This document shows, piece after piece, positions 6,293 through 13,480 of a DNA stretch of 15,973 nt; the first letter of the stretch is position 1, and the number at the start of each line of letters is the position of its first letter. The translations under genes were made by a program, and so were the position numbers. The DNA is from Clostridium sp. CAG:964 (GTDB lineage Bacteria; Bacillota; Clostridia; Oscillospirales; Acutalibacteraceae). The stretch covers positions 34,170 through 50,142 of the forward strand of contig FR891338.1 in the NCBI GenBank assembly GCA_000435335.1. Reading direction: 5' to 3'. A model generated the notes under the pieces. The model had not been told where the DNA came from and made no database searches. It saw only the letters and a list, made by a program, of their open reading frames with translations.

Positions 6293-8034
6293 TAATCTTC
6301 ATCTCCATTCTTCTGAGAATAATACACTTCACTGTAAATCTTGTTATTGTCAACCAGCTGTTCATGTGTTCCTACAGCGTCTATACAGCCGTTGTTCATA
6401 ACAATAATTTTGTCTGCGTTTTGTACCGAAGCTATACGCTGTGCAATAATAATTTTTGTAGTATCGGGAATTTCCTCTGCAAACGCCTGTCTGATAAGAG
6501 CGTCTGTTTTTGTATCTACCGCACTTGTTGAGTCGTCCAGTATAAGTACCTTTGGCTTTTTCAGCAATGCCCTTGCAATACAAAGCCTTTGCTTTTGACC
6601 TCCAGAAACATTGGCACCGCCCTGCTCAATATATGTGTCATATTTATCTGGAAAGCCTTCTATAAACTCCTCTGCCTGAGCCAGCTTGCAAGCATGCTTA
6701 ATCTGTTCGTCGGTTGCGTTTTCGTCACCCCAACGCAAATTCTCCTTAATTGTACCGGAAAACAGCACATTTTTTTGAAGCACTACAGATACGGCGTCAC
6801 GCAGCACCTTAACATCATAATCTCTTACATCTACATCGCCAACCTTAACCGAGCCTGTAGAAACATCATACAGTCTTGAAATAAGCTGTATCAGGCTTGA
6901 CTTTGACGAGCCTGTACCGCCGATAATACCTATTGTTTCGCCTGATTTTATGTTAAGGTTAATATTCTTTAGGCAATAGTTGTCGCTGTCCTTTTTGTAA
7001 GCAAAGTTTACATTTTCAAATGATATGTCGCCGTTCTTTACCTCTGTTACAGGATTTTCAGGGGAGTGAATATCGCTTTCTTCATTTAATATTTCTGAAA
7101 CTCTCTCTACAGACGCCTTTGACATAGTAAGCATAATAATAATCATTGTTACCATCATTAGGCTCATAAGAATTTGTGTAGCATAGGTAATAAGGCTCAT
7201 TAGCTGACCTGTAGTAAAGCCAACCTGCGGGTTATTGCCTGACGCTATAATCATTCTTGCGCCAAACCATGAAATCAGAATGATACTTCCGTACAAACAA
7301 AACATCATAACAGGCGAAGCTCCTGCCATAAGCTTTTCTGCTGTTGCAAAATCCTTGAATATAATTCCCGATATGCCTTTAAATTTCTTTACTTCGTAGT
7401 CTTCTCTTACAAAAGACTTAACTACTCGTATGCCTCTTACATTTTCCTGAACAACATTATTCAGCTTGTCATAGGTTTTAAACACTCTGCGGAAAATAGG
7501 GTTTACTACCTTTATGAATATAAACATTACAGCAGCTATAATAGGCACGCAGGCTACATACACCCATGCCAGCTGTGCATTAATTGTAAACGAGGCTACA
7601 ATAGCTACAATAAACATTATAGGCGCACGCACCGCTATAGCCAACGACATTTGATAAGCATTTTGAATATTGGTTACATCGGTGGTCAGTCGTGTTACTA
7701 TACTCGAGGTTGAAAACTTGTCAATATTTGAAAAGGAATAATTCTGCACCTTGTAGAACATATCCTTACGCAGGTTTTTAGCAAAGCCTGTTGACGCCTT
7801 TGACACCGTAATACTTCCCACTACGCCAAAGGTAAATGACAATATTGTAAAGCCAACAAGTATTAAACCCATTTTCCATACATAATCCATATCGCCCTTA
7901 TCTATACCATAGTCGATAAGGTCTGCCATATACAGGGGAATAAGCACCTCCATAATTACTTCGGCAATTTTTAAAATTGGAGTAATTATAGACACCCACT
8001 TATATTCCCTTACACTCTTTAATAATGTAAACAT
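6292..8034 (-). CDS. ABC exporter half-transporter with a degenerate ATPase site (BmrC/LmrC-like)
   Basis: A 580-residue membrane-plus-ATPase half-transporter and partner of the gene at 4379-6292. Six membrane helices span about 12-300. In the ATPase domain Walker A reads GGTGSSKSS (372-380, with Ser for the second-last Gly), the residue after Walker B is Asp501 instead of the catalytic Glu (LILDDSTSA), and the H-loop His is Gln532 (AQRIASV). The signature VSGGQ (476-480) is canonical. This is the asymmetric pattern known for heterodimeric exporters such as BmrCD, LmrCD and TM287/288: one ATP site hydrolyses and the other mainly binds. The start ATG has TAGGAGG just upstream. It follows marR by 42 nt and shares its promoter. 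The MarR neighbour suggests a drug, toxin or lipid substrate, which is inference. Confidence 0.93.
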   Translation of the reverse strand: MFTLLKSVREYKWVSIITPILKIAEVIMEVLIPLYMADLIDYGIDKGDMDYVWKMGLILVGFTILSFTFGVVGSITVSKASTGFAKNLRKDMFYKVQNYSFSNIDKFSTSSIVTRLTTDVTNIQNAYQMSLAIAVRAPIMFIVAIVASFTINAQLAWVYVACVPIIAAVMFIFIKVVNPIFRRVFKTYDKLNNVVQENVRGIRVVKSFVREDYEVKKFKGISGIIFKDFATAEKLMAGASPVMMFCLYGSIILISWFGARMIIASGNNPQVGFTTGQLMSLITYATQILMSLMMVTMIIIMLTMSKASVERVSEILNEESDIHSPENPVTEVKNGDISFENVNFAYKKDSDNYCLKNINLNIKSGETIGIIGGTGSSKSSLIQLISRLYDVSTGSVKVGDVDVRDYDVKVLRDAVSVVLQKNVLFSGTIKENLRWGDENATDEQIKHACKLAQAEEFIEGFPDKYDTYIEQGGANVSGGQKQRLCIARALLKKPKVLILDDSTSAVDTKTDALIRQAFAEEIPDTTKIIIAQRIASVQNADKIIVMNNGCIDAVGTHEQLVDNNKIYSEVYYSQKNGDED

Positions 8035-8076
8035 ATAATCCTCCTATTATATTTCTAATATATTCATAACGCACCC

Positions 8077-8541
8077 TTACAGCATAGAATGCAGATTATC
8101 TTTTATTATGCCTGCAACACGAATAAAGGCCTCGTAGTCCTCAGGATCCACACCCCTTAAAGCCTGGCTGTCAACATACTGTAAACTTGCAACTATAATT
8201 TTATGCATTTCTCTTCCCTTTTCTGTAACCACTATCTTTTTCAGTCTTGCGTCGTGCTCAACCTCTATACGCTTAATATACCCGTTATTTTCCATACTCT
8301 TTACAATAGCGGTTACTGCCGAACGGGTTACCGCAAATTCCCTTTCGATGTCACGCTGATAAACATCTTCGGAACTATTATGGCACAAATATCCCAATAT
8401 CCAGCCGTGCATCATGGTACAATGGTCGATATTCAGCTTTTTTCCCTGCTGAATGGTCACCCTCATTAGAAAATTGTTGATAGATCTTAGCAGCTTGCCC
8501 GCCTTTGAGGGATCCTCAACATATAATTTTTTATTGTTCAT
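8077..8541 (-). CDS. MarR-family transcriptional regulator of the ABC exporter
   Basis: A 154-residue MarR-type winged-helix protein, probably a dimeric repressor that releases DNA when it binds a small molecule. The helix-turn-helix lies at about 58-90 (VYQRDIEREFAVTRSAVTAIV), followed by the wing with the family motif DARLKKIVVTEKG (97-109); flanking helices would form the dimer interface. The frame is open 17 codons further upstream, but the ATG at 8541 is chosen because AAAGGAGGTG (8556-8547) sits directly in front of it; the longer version would also begin close to the predicted transcription start. It is the first gene of the operon. Control of its own promoter and of the exporter is inferred from the arrangement, as in LmrR-like and other MarR-transporter pairs. 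Confidence 0.92.
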   Translation of the reverse strand: MNNKKLYVEDPSKAGKLLRSINNFLMRVTIQQGKKLNIDHCTMMHGWILGYLCHNSSEDVYQRDIEREFAVTRSAVTAIVKSMENNGYIKRIEVEHDARLKKIVVTEKGREMHKIIVASLQYVDSQALRGVDPEDYEAFIRVAGIIKDNLHSML

Positions 8542-8561
8542 AATAACACCTCCTTTGTAAT

Positions 8562-8590
8562 GTTTACTACTTAACTGTTTAGTGTTGAAC
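8562..8590 (-). promoter_or_regulatory. Possible MarR operator at the marR transcription start
   Basis: Just downstream of the -10 box lies an imperfect dyad: on the plus strand CTTAAC (8570-8575) and GTTGAAC (8584-8590) around an 8-nt spacer, plus two TAAAC copies on the minus strand. The position fits a repressor that blocks initiation. The symmetry is imperfect, so this is only a candidate. Confidence 0.35.
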
Positions 8591-8591
8591 A

Positions 8592-8620
8592 ATTATAACA
8601 CCATAAATATTCAAAGTCAA
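8592..8620 (-). promoter_or_regulatory. Extended -10 promoter for marR and the ABC exporter
   Basis: On the minus strand TTGACT (8620-8615), a 17-bp spacer, and TATAAT (8597-8592) preceded by TG in the extended position (TGTTATAAT). Start of transcription is expected near 8585, about 44 nt before the marR ATG. Confidence 0.8.
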
Positions 8621-8689
8621 CAGATATTTGTCAAACAATTTTTAATGAATTACTAACAAAGCATAGCATATATTTTTGTAGAAATTCGC

Positions 8690-8732
8690 AAAAAAATAAA
8701 GGCTTGCAGAATATATAATACTCTGTAAGCCT
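8690..8732 (-). terminator. Rho-independent terminator of the DHHW gene
   Basis: AGGCTTACAGA (8732-8722 on the minus strand) pairs with TCTGCAAGCCT (8710-8700) with one mismatch and an 11-nt loop, followed by TTTATTTTTTT (8699-8689). It begins 24 nt after the stop codon of the gene at 8757-9986 and insulates it from the marR promoter. Confidence 0.8.
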
Positions 8733-8756
8733 GTGTTATATTCTGTTGTGTGTTGT

Positions 8757-9986
8757 TTAAGCAAACAGAGAGCTCATACTGTCAATCTGGAAGCTGCTGG
8801 CAGAGCTCATTACACCGTTAAGGAACAATACATCTGTAATGCCGTTGTCTTTACAATAGGACACAACATTGCCGTCGTAATGTCTGAAGTCAATAGCATG
8901 AACCTCGTCGTAGTTGTTTACAAGCCACGGTACAAAGGCGTTGCCGTATGATTCCTTAATTACAAGAATTTTTTTGCCGTTCTTTGAGTCTGCATTTACA
9001 ATTTTAGTAACCGGGTTATCTCCCCATATAAACACGCCGTAGGTTTCTGAGCCTGCAGATGCGTCCTCATAATACATATTGTCCAGCTCTGTAAATTCTG
9101 TACTGCCCTGCTGCATTAAATACATAGTGTAGGTTTCGCCCATATCGTAGTATTTAACTGTATCCGGGTTATTTTTCAGTGCCTCAACATTTGTTGCAGT
9201 GTACAAGGAACCCACAAAACCGTTTATTTCCTTTGAAGTAAGGGAGCTTTTGTCTACAGGAGTTTCACCTGCTACCTTACAGAACTGCTCATATGCATAG
9301 TACGAACCGTCTGCTGTCCAGTGGTGGTCTGTGTTAAAGAATTCGTACTCTGTTTTATGACTGTCCATAGCATCATAAATATTTACACTTTTTATGTCGG
9401 AACCATATGTGCTGAACACACTGTTTAGGTAGTCCTGCTGATTATTACTTGAAACAGCACTTTTCAGTCTGTCAGGCAAGCCAAAGGCTATGTGCGTAGG
9501 TACAACTAAGTTATATACATTTATAGAGCTGTCGAGCTGCTGCCTGTAATGTGTAATGGCGTTAGCGTAGGTTTTTGCCATATCCTCGGTACCGTAAAAC
9601 TGTTCAAAAGCCTTGTTGTCCCAAATATAAATACCAGAATCGGTTTCATAACCGTCCTTGCCGTTGTCCTTAATTGTATTGCCGGTTTGCTTCACCGCCT
9701 GTGTAGGCTTGGTAACAATATTTGCCACAGTAGCTACCTGCGTTGCCTCTGTTGCTTTGTTATTTAAGCTCTGCTGATTTTTCTCACTTTTGCTGACACA
9801 GCTTGAAGCACAGGATGCAATACCAAATACTAACAACAAAATCATAGCCATAGCCAATACAATAAGAATAATTCTCTTGCGGCGACGCATTTTTTCTTTT
9901 TCTCTTTTCCTTTTTAAGCGACGCTCCTGCTGCCTTTTTCTAAGACGCAGATCCTCCTCGTTAAGGTTGTTTCTATCCTCGTCCAT
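8757..9986 (-). CDS. Membrane-anchored DHHW-family (AlgX/AlgJ-like SGNH) protein
   Basis: A 409-residue protein. A very basic, probably helical cytoplasmic segment (13-38, almost all Arg, Lys, Glu and Gln) precedes one hydrophobic helix (39-57). IASC at 56-59 could be read as a lipobox, but the long N-tail argues for a signal anchor. A Thr/Gln/Asn-rich linker (65-112) leads to the extracytoplasmic domain. That domain shows DHHW (220-223) and KESYGNA (344-350), the Asp/His and Ser positions of the AlgX/AlgJ-like SGNH fold, and an IDFRHYDG segment (365-372). The family is linked to O-acetylation of surface polymers, usually with an MBOAT protein; none is visible nearby. The ATG at 9986 is preferred because AGGAGG touches the upstream ATG at 9995. 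It has its own promoter and terminator. Confidence 0.88.
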   Translation of the reverse strand: MDEDRNNLNEEDLRLRKRQQERRLKRKREKEKMRRRKRIILIVLAMAMILLLVFGIASCASSCVSKSEKNQQSLNNKATEATQVATVANIVTKPTQAVKQTGNTIKDNGKDGYETDSGIYIWDNKAFEQFYGTEDMAKTYANAITHYRQQLDSSINVYNLVVPTHIAFGLPDRLKSAVSSNNQQDYLNSVFSTYGSDIKSVNIYDAMDSHKTEYEFFNTDHHWTADGSYYAYEQFCKVAGETPVDKSSLTSKEINGFVGSLYTATNVEALKNNPDTVKYYDMGETYTMYLMQQGSTEFTELDNMYYEDASAGSETYGVFIWGDNPVTKIVNADSKNGKKILVIKESYGNAFVPWLVNNYDEVHAIDFRHYDGNVVSYCKDNGITDVLFLNGVMSSASSFQIDSMSSLFA

Positions 9987-9995
9987 AGATAGCAT

Positions 9996-10001
9996 CCTCC
10001 T
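9996..10001 (-). promoter_or_regulatory. Ribosome binding site that sets the start of the DHHW gene
   Basis: AGGAGG directly abuts an in-frame ATG (9995-9993), leaving no spacer, and lies 9 nt from the next ATG (9986-9984). The second ATG is therefore the likely start. Confidence 0.7.
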
Positions 10002-10052
10002 ATAATCTATATTAAGTATAGCTACGCTATAATAAAAGCCTATACCAACTTT

Positions 10053-10081
10053 ATTATACTTTAGAAGCAGTTAATTTTCAA
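10053..10081 (-). promoter_or_regulatory. Sigma-A-type promoter for the DHHW gene
   Basis: On the minus strand TTGAAA (10081-10076) and TATAAT (10058-10053) are 17 bp apart. The start would fall near 10046, leaving a leader of about 60 nt. No strong terminator separates it from the patatin gene upstream, so read-through from the infB operon may also reach this gene. Confidence 0.7.
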
Positions 10082-10146
10082 CGCATTTTATAAAAAAGTT
10101 TTTATATTGCTCGGTTTTTTATATAATTATCAAAGATAGAACAAAA

Positions 10147-10992
10147 TTATTTCGATAAAAACGATGCAATTGCGTCAAGCATTTGTCCGGCATCATTTTT
10201 GCCCAGCTCATACATTTGCTTAAGCCTCTCCGGATCCTGTTCCATTCTGCCCACACTTATGCTTTCGCTTGGTCGAAGCACAAGTATATTCCCCTGATTT
10301 TCCTGCTGCTCTATATATTTTAATGTTCTGTTGTAAACAGCGTATCTGTTTCTAAGTGCCGTAACAAACGCCGGATATTTGCGGTAGTACAAATTAGCCA
10401 AAAGATTATTTTCAGGCTTTTTTATATAGCCCCTTGGTCGTGTTAAAACCACCAGGTTTTTTTCATAGCCCATATCCTGAAAGGCCTTTAGGGGTATGCT
10501 GTCACATATTCCGCCGTCAAGATACTTTTTGCCGTCTATTTCCACAATTTGCGAAACATACGGAAGTGATGCAGATGCTCTTAGATAATCCATATTTTTC
10601 CCACGCAGGCTTTTGCACTGTATGTACTCCGCCTTGCCTGTTTCTACATTACTGCAAGTAACATAGTAAGCTACAGGCGATTTTTCAAAGGCATCATAGT
10701 CAAACACCTCCAGCTTGTTGGGCAAAATATTGTAAGCAAAGTCAGTACCTACGACATTTCCCGTTGTGATTAATGAGTAAATGCTCATATACCTTTTTTC
10801 CTTTGCAAACCTTATGTTGTATCTTAAATTTCTCTCATATTGATTAGAAACATAAGAACAGCCGTTTACTGCGCCTGCCGAAGTACCTATAAGCCCGTCT
10901 GTCCATATATTGTTTTCCAACAGAACATCCAGTACACCGGCGGCATAAATTCCCCTTTTGCCGCCGCCCTCAAGGACTAAGCCTGTTTTCAT
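10147..10992 (-). CDS. Patatin-like phospholipase / acyl hydrolase
   Basis: A 281-residue patatin-domain protein, expected to be a cytoplasmic serine acyl hydrolase acting on lipid or acyl esters. It has the full set of motifs: oxyanion loop GGGKRG (9-14), nucleophile Ser38 in GTSAG (36-40), and catalytic Asp159 in DGG (159-161). The C-terminal part (about 190-281, with RNRYAVYNRTLKYIEQQ) resembles the YjjU-like branch of bacterial patatins. No signal peptide or membrane helix is seen. The second ATG (10992) is chosen because AAGGGG (11007-11002) stands 9 nt away; the first ATG (10998) would leave only 3 nt. It lies 21 nt after truB and so is probably the last gene of the translation operon, where ribF is common in relatives. 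The physiological substrate cannot be told from sequence. Confidence 0.9.
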   Translation of the reverse strand: MKTGLVLEGGGKRGIYAAGVLDVLLENNIWTDGLIGTSAGAVNGCSYVSNQYERNLRYNIRFAKEKRYMSIYSLITTGNVVGTDFAYNILPNKLEVFDYDAFEKSPVAYYVTCSNVETGKAEYIQCKSLRGKNMDYLRASASLPYVSQIVEIDGKKYLDGGICDSIPLKAFQDMGYEKNLVVLTRPRGYIKKPENNLLANLYYRKYPAFVTALRNRYAVYNRTLKYIEQQENQGNILVLRPSESISVGRMEQDPERLKQMYELGKNDAGQMLDAIASFLSK

Positions 10993-11013
10993 AACCATTC
11001 GCCCCTTACCTTA

Positions 11014-11928
11014 TTATTTACCGTCATGTATAAAATTAAACAGCTTGTATATTGCAAGCCAACTTTTCTCCTGCTCAACCTTACCTAAGCCAATAAACCT
11101 GCCCTCGTATGTACATACCCTAAGCACCTCTGCATCTTGCAGATTGCTTATTCTAAGCCTTGACAAATCAAGCTGACCTCCGTTGCAAAAACGCTTTGCC
11201 TGAGGCAGTGAAACCTTAACCTGCCTGTATACATTAAACAGCAGGCTTGTGTCCTTTAAAACAGAATCAAGGGCACCTTCGTTTCCAAGCTGTTTTGCCT
11301 GTTCAAGTGTAACAGCGTCATTAAGGGTATATCCGCAAGCCTTTGTACGACATAGTGATGTCATTATACCGCCGCAGTTAAGCCTTACACCTATGTCGTC
11401 TATCAGTGTTCTTATATATGTACCCTTTGAGCACGCTATACGCAGCTTGCCTGTATGTGTATTCTCGTTATACTCCAACAGCTGTAACAGGCTTATATTC
11501 ACCTGTCTTTTTTCACGCTGTACAACAATACCCTGTCGGGCAAGCTCATAAAGCCTTTTGCCGTCCTGCTGAACGGCAGAATACATTGGCGGCAGCTGTA
11601 AAATATCACCTGTAAACTCCGGCAAAATATTCTGAATATCCTGCTGTGTTACATTTACAGGCTTTTCACTTTGCACCGTACCCCATACATCAAGAGTATC
11701 GGTAGTAAGCCCCAGCTTAAACTCCGCTTCATATTCCTTGGTGCTGTCGGGCAAAAGGGACTGTGCCTTTGTAGCACTGCCAAAAAGCAACGGCAAAACG
11801 CCTGTTGCCATAGGGTCAAGAGTGCCGGTGTGTCCTACCTTTTTGGTTTTTGCCACGCCACGCATTACAGCTACCACATCAAATGAAGTAAATTCCGCCG
11901 GCTTATTTATAACAATTACACCGTCCAT
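11014..11928 (-). CDS. truB: tRNA pseudouridine(55) synthase TruB
   Basis: TruB converts U55 in the T-arm of nearly all tRNAs to pseudouridine. The 304-residue protein has a normal length. The N-terminus reads MDGVIVINKP, as usual, and catalytic Asp38 sits in GHTGTLDPMATG (33-44). Other family motifs are EYEAEFKLG (65-73), MYSAVQQDGKRLYELARQG (115-133) and CSKGTYIRTLIDDIG (166-180). A C-terminal PUA-like segment covers roughly 235-300. An in-frame TTG at 11946 would add six residues and overlap nrnA; the ATG at 11928, 4 nt after the nrnA stop, with GAGGAA inside the end of nrnA as ribosome binding site, fits the family better. It is co-transcribed between nrnA and the patatin gene. Confidence 0.97.
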   Translation of the reverse strand: MDGVIVINKPAEFTSFDVVAVMRGVAKTKKVGHTGTLDPMATGVLPLLFGSATKAQSLLPDSTKEYEAEFKLGLTTDTLDVWGTVQSEKPVNVTQQDIQNILPEFTGDILQLPPMYSAVQQDGKRLYELARQGIVVQREKRQVNISLLQLLEYNENTHTGKLRIACSKGTYIRTLIDDIGVRLNCGGIMTSLCRTKACGYTLNDAVTLEQAKQLGNEGALDSVLKDTSLLFNVYRQVKVSLPQAKRFCNGGQLDLSRLRISNLQDAEVLRVCTYEGRFIGLGKVEQEKSWLAIYKLFNFIHDGK

Positions 11929-11932
11929 ATAT

Positions 11933-12889
11933 TCACTGTTCCTCAATATACTTTTTAGCTACGGCAAGTACAGCCTCTTTTGCCTGCTGCAGAGTTCCGT
12001 CTACGGCACAGCCTGCCGCCGCCTTGTGACCGCCGCCGCCAAGCTGACCGCAAATAGCACTGGCGTCTATGCCCTCGTTTGTTCTTACCGATATTTTATA
12101 GGTTGTATCGTTTTTCTGCCTTATTGTAATGCCTATAAGCACGCCTTCTATAGTGCGTGGAATTGCCGATATTCCCCCCACCTCGTCCTCAGGAACATTA
12201 AACCTTTTCAATATTTCCCTTGTAGTATGTGCAACGGCAATTTTGTCATCACAAAAATACTCCATATTGCCGATAACATAGGACTCTAAGGCCTTTTTGT
12301 TTTTTGACACTGTTTCAAACATTGCCTTGTTTATTTTAGCGGCGTCACAGCCGCAGTCCATAAGCTGTGCGGCTGTGGTGTGGGTTTTTGATGTTGTGTT
12401 TGTATATCTGAAGCAGCCTGTATCGGTAGCTATTCCTGTATAGAGGGCGTCTGCAATGTCCTTTGTAATGGTTACATTCAGCTCACCTGCAAGCTCAACT
12501 ATGTTTTCGCAGTTGGAAGCCAGCGTGTTTACATAGTAAATACGGGCAAAAGGATTATGCGTACTGTGGTGGTCTATAGCAAGCTCTACCTGCTCTGCGT
12601 ATACATCAAGCTCACCTAAAAGCTTAGCGTCGGCAACATCTACGCTTACATAATTTTCTACATTAAAGTCCTGCCGCTGCACAAGCTGTTCTAAATATAA
12701 AAACTTTTGGGGAGGTCTGCCGCCGTTTACAAGCACTCTTGCCTTTTTGCCCATTTGCTGAAGCATACTGCACAAGCCGTAAGCAGAGCCAAGAGTATCG
12801 CCGTCCGGAAACTGATGTGTAAGAATACCAAAGCAGTCGTTGCTTTTAAAAAACTCTGCAGCCTCGGCTAAATTACAGGTTTTCCTCAT
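11933..12889 (-). CDS. nrnA: DHH/DHHA1-family nano-RNase / pAp phosphatase NrnA
   Basis: A 318-residue DHH-family phosphoesterase. Its relatives degrade very short RNAs and dephosphorylate pAp, using two metal ions in the cytoplasm. Metal-binding motifs are in order: HQFPDGD (25-31), DVAD (84-87), DHH (106-108) and DTG (156-158). The DHHA1 substrate domain ends with GGGGHKAAAG (284-293). All key residues are present. The frame is open further upstream, but the ATG at 12889 is chosen because AGGAGG (12901-12896) lies 6 nt in front and it gives the usual length. The first 17 nt overlap the end of rbfA, so translation is probably coupled. The rbfA-nrnA-truB order is classic for Bacillota. Confidence 0.95.
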   Translation of the reverse strand: MRKTCNLAEAAEFFKSNDCFGILTHQFPDGDTLGSAYGLCSMLQQMGKKARVLVNGGRPPQKFLYLEQLVQRQDFNVENYVSVDVADAKLLGELDVYAEQVELAIDHHSTHNPFARIYYVNTLASNCENIVELAGELNVTITKDIADALYTGIATDTGCFRYTNTTSKTHTTAAQLMDCGCDAAKINKAMFETVSKNKKALESYVIGNMEYFCDDKIAVAHTTREILKRFNVPEDEVGGISAIPRTIEGVLIGITIRQKNDTTYKISVRTNEGIDASAICGQLGGGGHKAAAGCAVDGTLQQAKEAVLAVAKKYIEEQ

Positions 12890-13250
12890 CTTCTTCCTCC
12901 TCTTCGGGAATATCAAGCTCTGAAAGTATTCTGTTAATATTAGCACTGTACTCTATTGAATCGGTTGCATAAAACAGCGGTGCCGGGACATGACGCAGCT
13001 TTAGCCTGTGGCCCAGCTCCTTTCGTATATAACCGGCTGCATTTTTCAAAGCCTTTACCGCCTCTTTGCTTTTTTCCATACCGTACATTGAGCTTACATA
13101 TACACTGCAATACGATAGGTCGTTTGTAACATCTACCCTTACAACACTTATTAATGCGTCACTTACACGAGGATCCTTCATTTCACGCAGTATAGCTGTA
13201 AGCTCACGCTTAATGTCCTCTGTAGTACGGTCCATTTTATATCCTGCCAT
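12873..13250 (-). CDS. rbfA: Ribosome-binding factor A
   Basis: RbfA is a small KH-fold protein that binds the 30S subunit during late maturation of the 16S rRNA 5' region and is important in the cold. The 125-residue product shows the family pattern: RELTAILREMKDPRV (15-29), a VDVTNDLSYCSVYVS strand segment (39-53), RKELGHRLKLRHVPAPLFY (76-94) and DSIEYSANINRIL (97-109). The C-terminus is very acidic (IPEEEEEDEENL). The ATG at 13250 is preferred over an in-frame site at 13277, because AAGGAGA lies just before it and the product begins MAGYKMDRT. The region upstream is an unusual 251-nt structured gap after infB, instead of the short spacing common in this operon. Confidence 0.96.
   Translation of the reverse strand: MAGYKMDRTTEDIKRELTAILREMKDPRVSDALISVVRVDVTNDLSYCSVYVSSMYGMEKSKEAVKALKNAAGYIRKELGHRLKLRHVPAPLFYATDSIEYSANINRILSELDIPEEEEEDEENL
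12896..12901 (-). promoter_or_regulatory. nrnA ribosome binding site inside the rbfA acidic tail
   Basis: The Glu codons of the rbfA tail (GAG GAG GAA) contain AGGAGG, 6 nt before the nrnA ATG. The same bases encode an acidic protein tail and a strong Shine-Dalgarno sequence, which fixes the nrnA start at 12889. Confidence 0.8.
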
Positions 13251-13321
13251 ATTTCTTCTCCTTGTAAATATTTCCATATATTATTAGTTTCTGTTATATA
13301 AATTGCCGGTCATTTTTAAAC

Positions 13322-13336
13322 AGGTATATAATACCT
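13322..13336 (-). other. Small hairpin in the rbfA leader
   Basis: AGGTAT (13322-13327) and ATACCT (13331-13336) are perfect 6-bp arms with a 3-nt loop, 86 nt upstream of rbfA. It is the last of three inverted repeats in the infB-rbfA gap. Its function is unknown. Confidence 0.4.
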
Positions 13337-13374
13337 TTAATTTTGAAAGCAATGTTTATTATAAATTCAAAATT

Positions 13375-13417
13375 GGCGGACTACAGAGGGTTATTTAAAA
13401 CCTTTCTATTGTCCGCC
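13375..13417 (-). terminator. Terminator- or attenuator-like hairpin between infB and rbfA
   Basis: On the minus strand GGCGGAC (13417-13411) pairs perfectly with GTCCGCC (13381-13375), and the stem continues inward with few mismatches (for example AAGGTT-type bases at 13404-13399 against 13392-13387) to a 6-nt loop: roughly 17 pairs in 43 nt. It is followed by AATTTTGAATTT, a weak T-rich stretch. This could be a partial terminator that lowers rbfA-nrnA-truB expression relative to infB, or an mRNA processing site. Confidence 0.5.
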
Positions 13418-13428
13418 TGTTAATACCA

Positions 13429-13480
13429 AGCACTGTTAAAATACACCGGGCTTTTTATAAGCCTTTGCTTTTGCAGTGCT
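13429..13480 (-). other. Hairpin just downstream of infB
   Basis: AGCACTG (13480-13474 on the minus strand) pairs with CAGTGCT (13435-13429). Inside, AAAA (13472-13469) can pair with TTTT (13441-13438), and GGCTT/AAGCC (13463-13459 with 13453-13449) forms an apical hairpin. It starts 22 nt after the infB stop. No T-run follows directly, so it is not a clear terminator; it may protect the infB mRNA end. Confidence 0.45.

Noticed and set aside
8542..8592. A longer marR starting 17 codons upstream
   Set aside because: It would begin at the -10 box, ahead of the expected transcription start, and the strong AAAGGAGGTG site serves the ATG at 8541.
10089..10106. TATAAAAA/TTTTTATA palindrome as terminator of the infB-patatin operon
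   Set aside because: The arms are only A-T pairs with a 2-nt loop, and no T-run follows in the leftward direction, so a stable terminator is unlikely; the operon end is left open.
13358..13363. TATAAT on the minus strand as an rbfA promoter
   Set aside because: No acceptable -35 box is found at 16-18 bp and there is no extended -10; the region is AT-rich enough to give this by chance.
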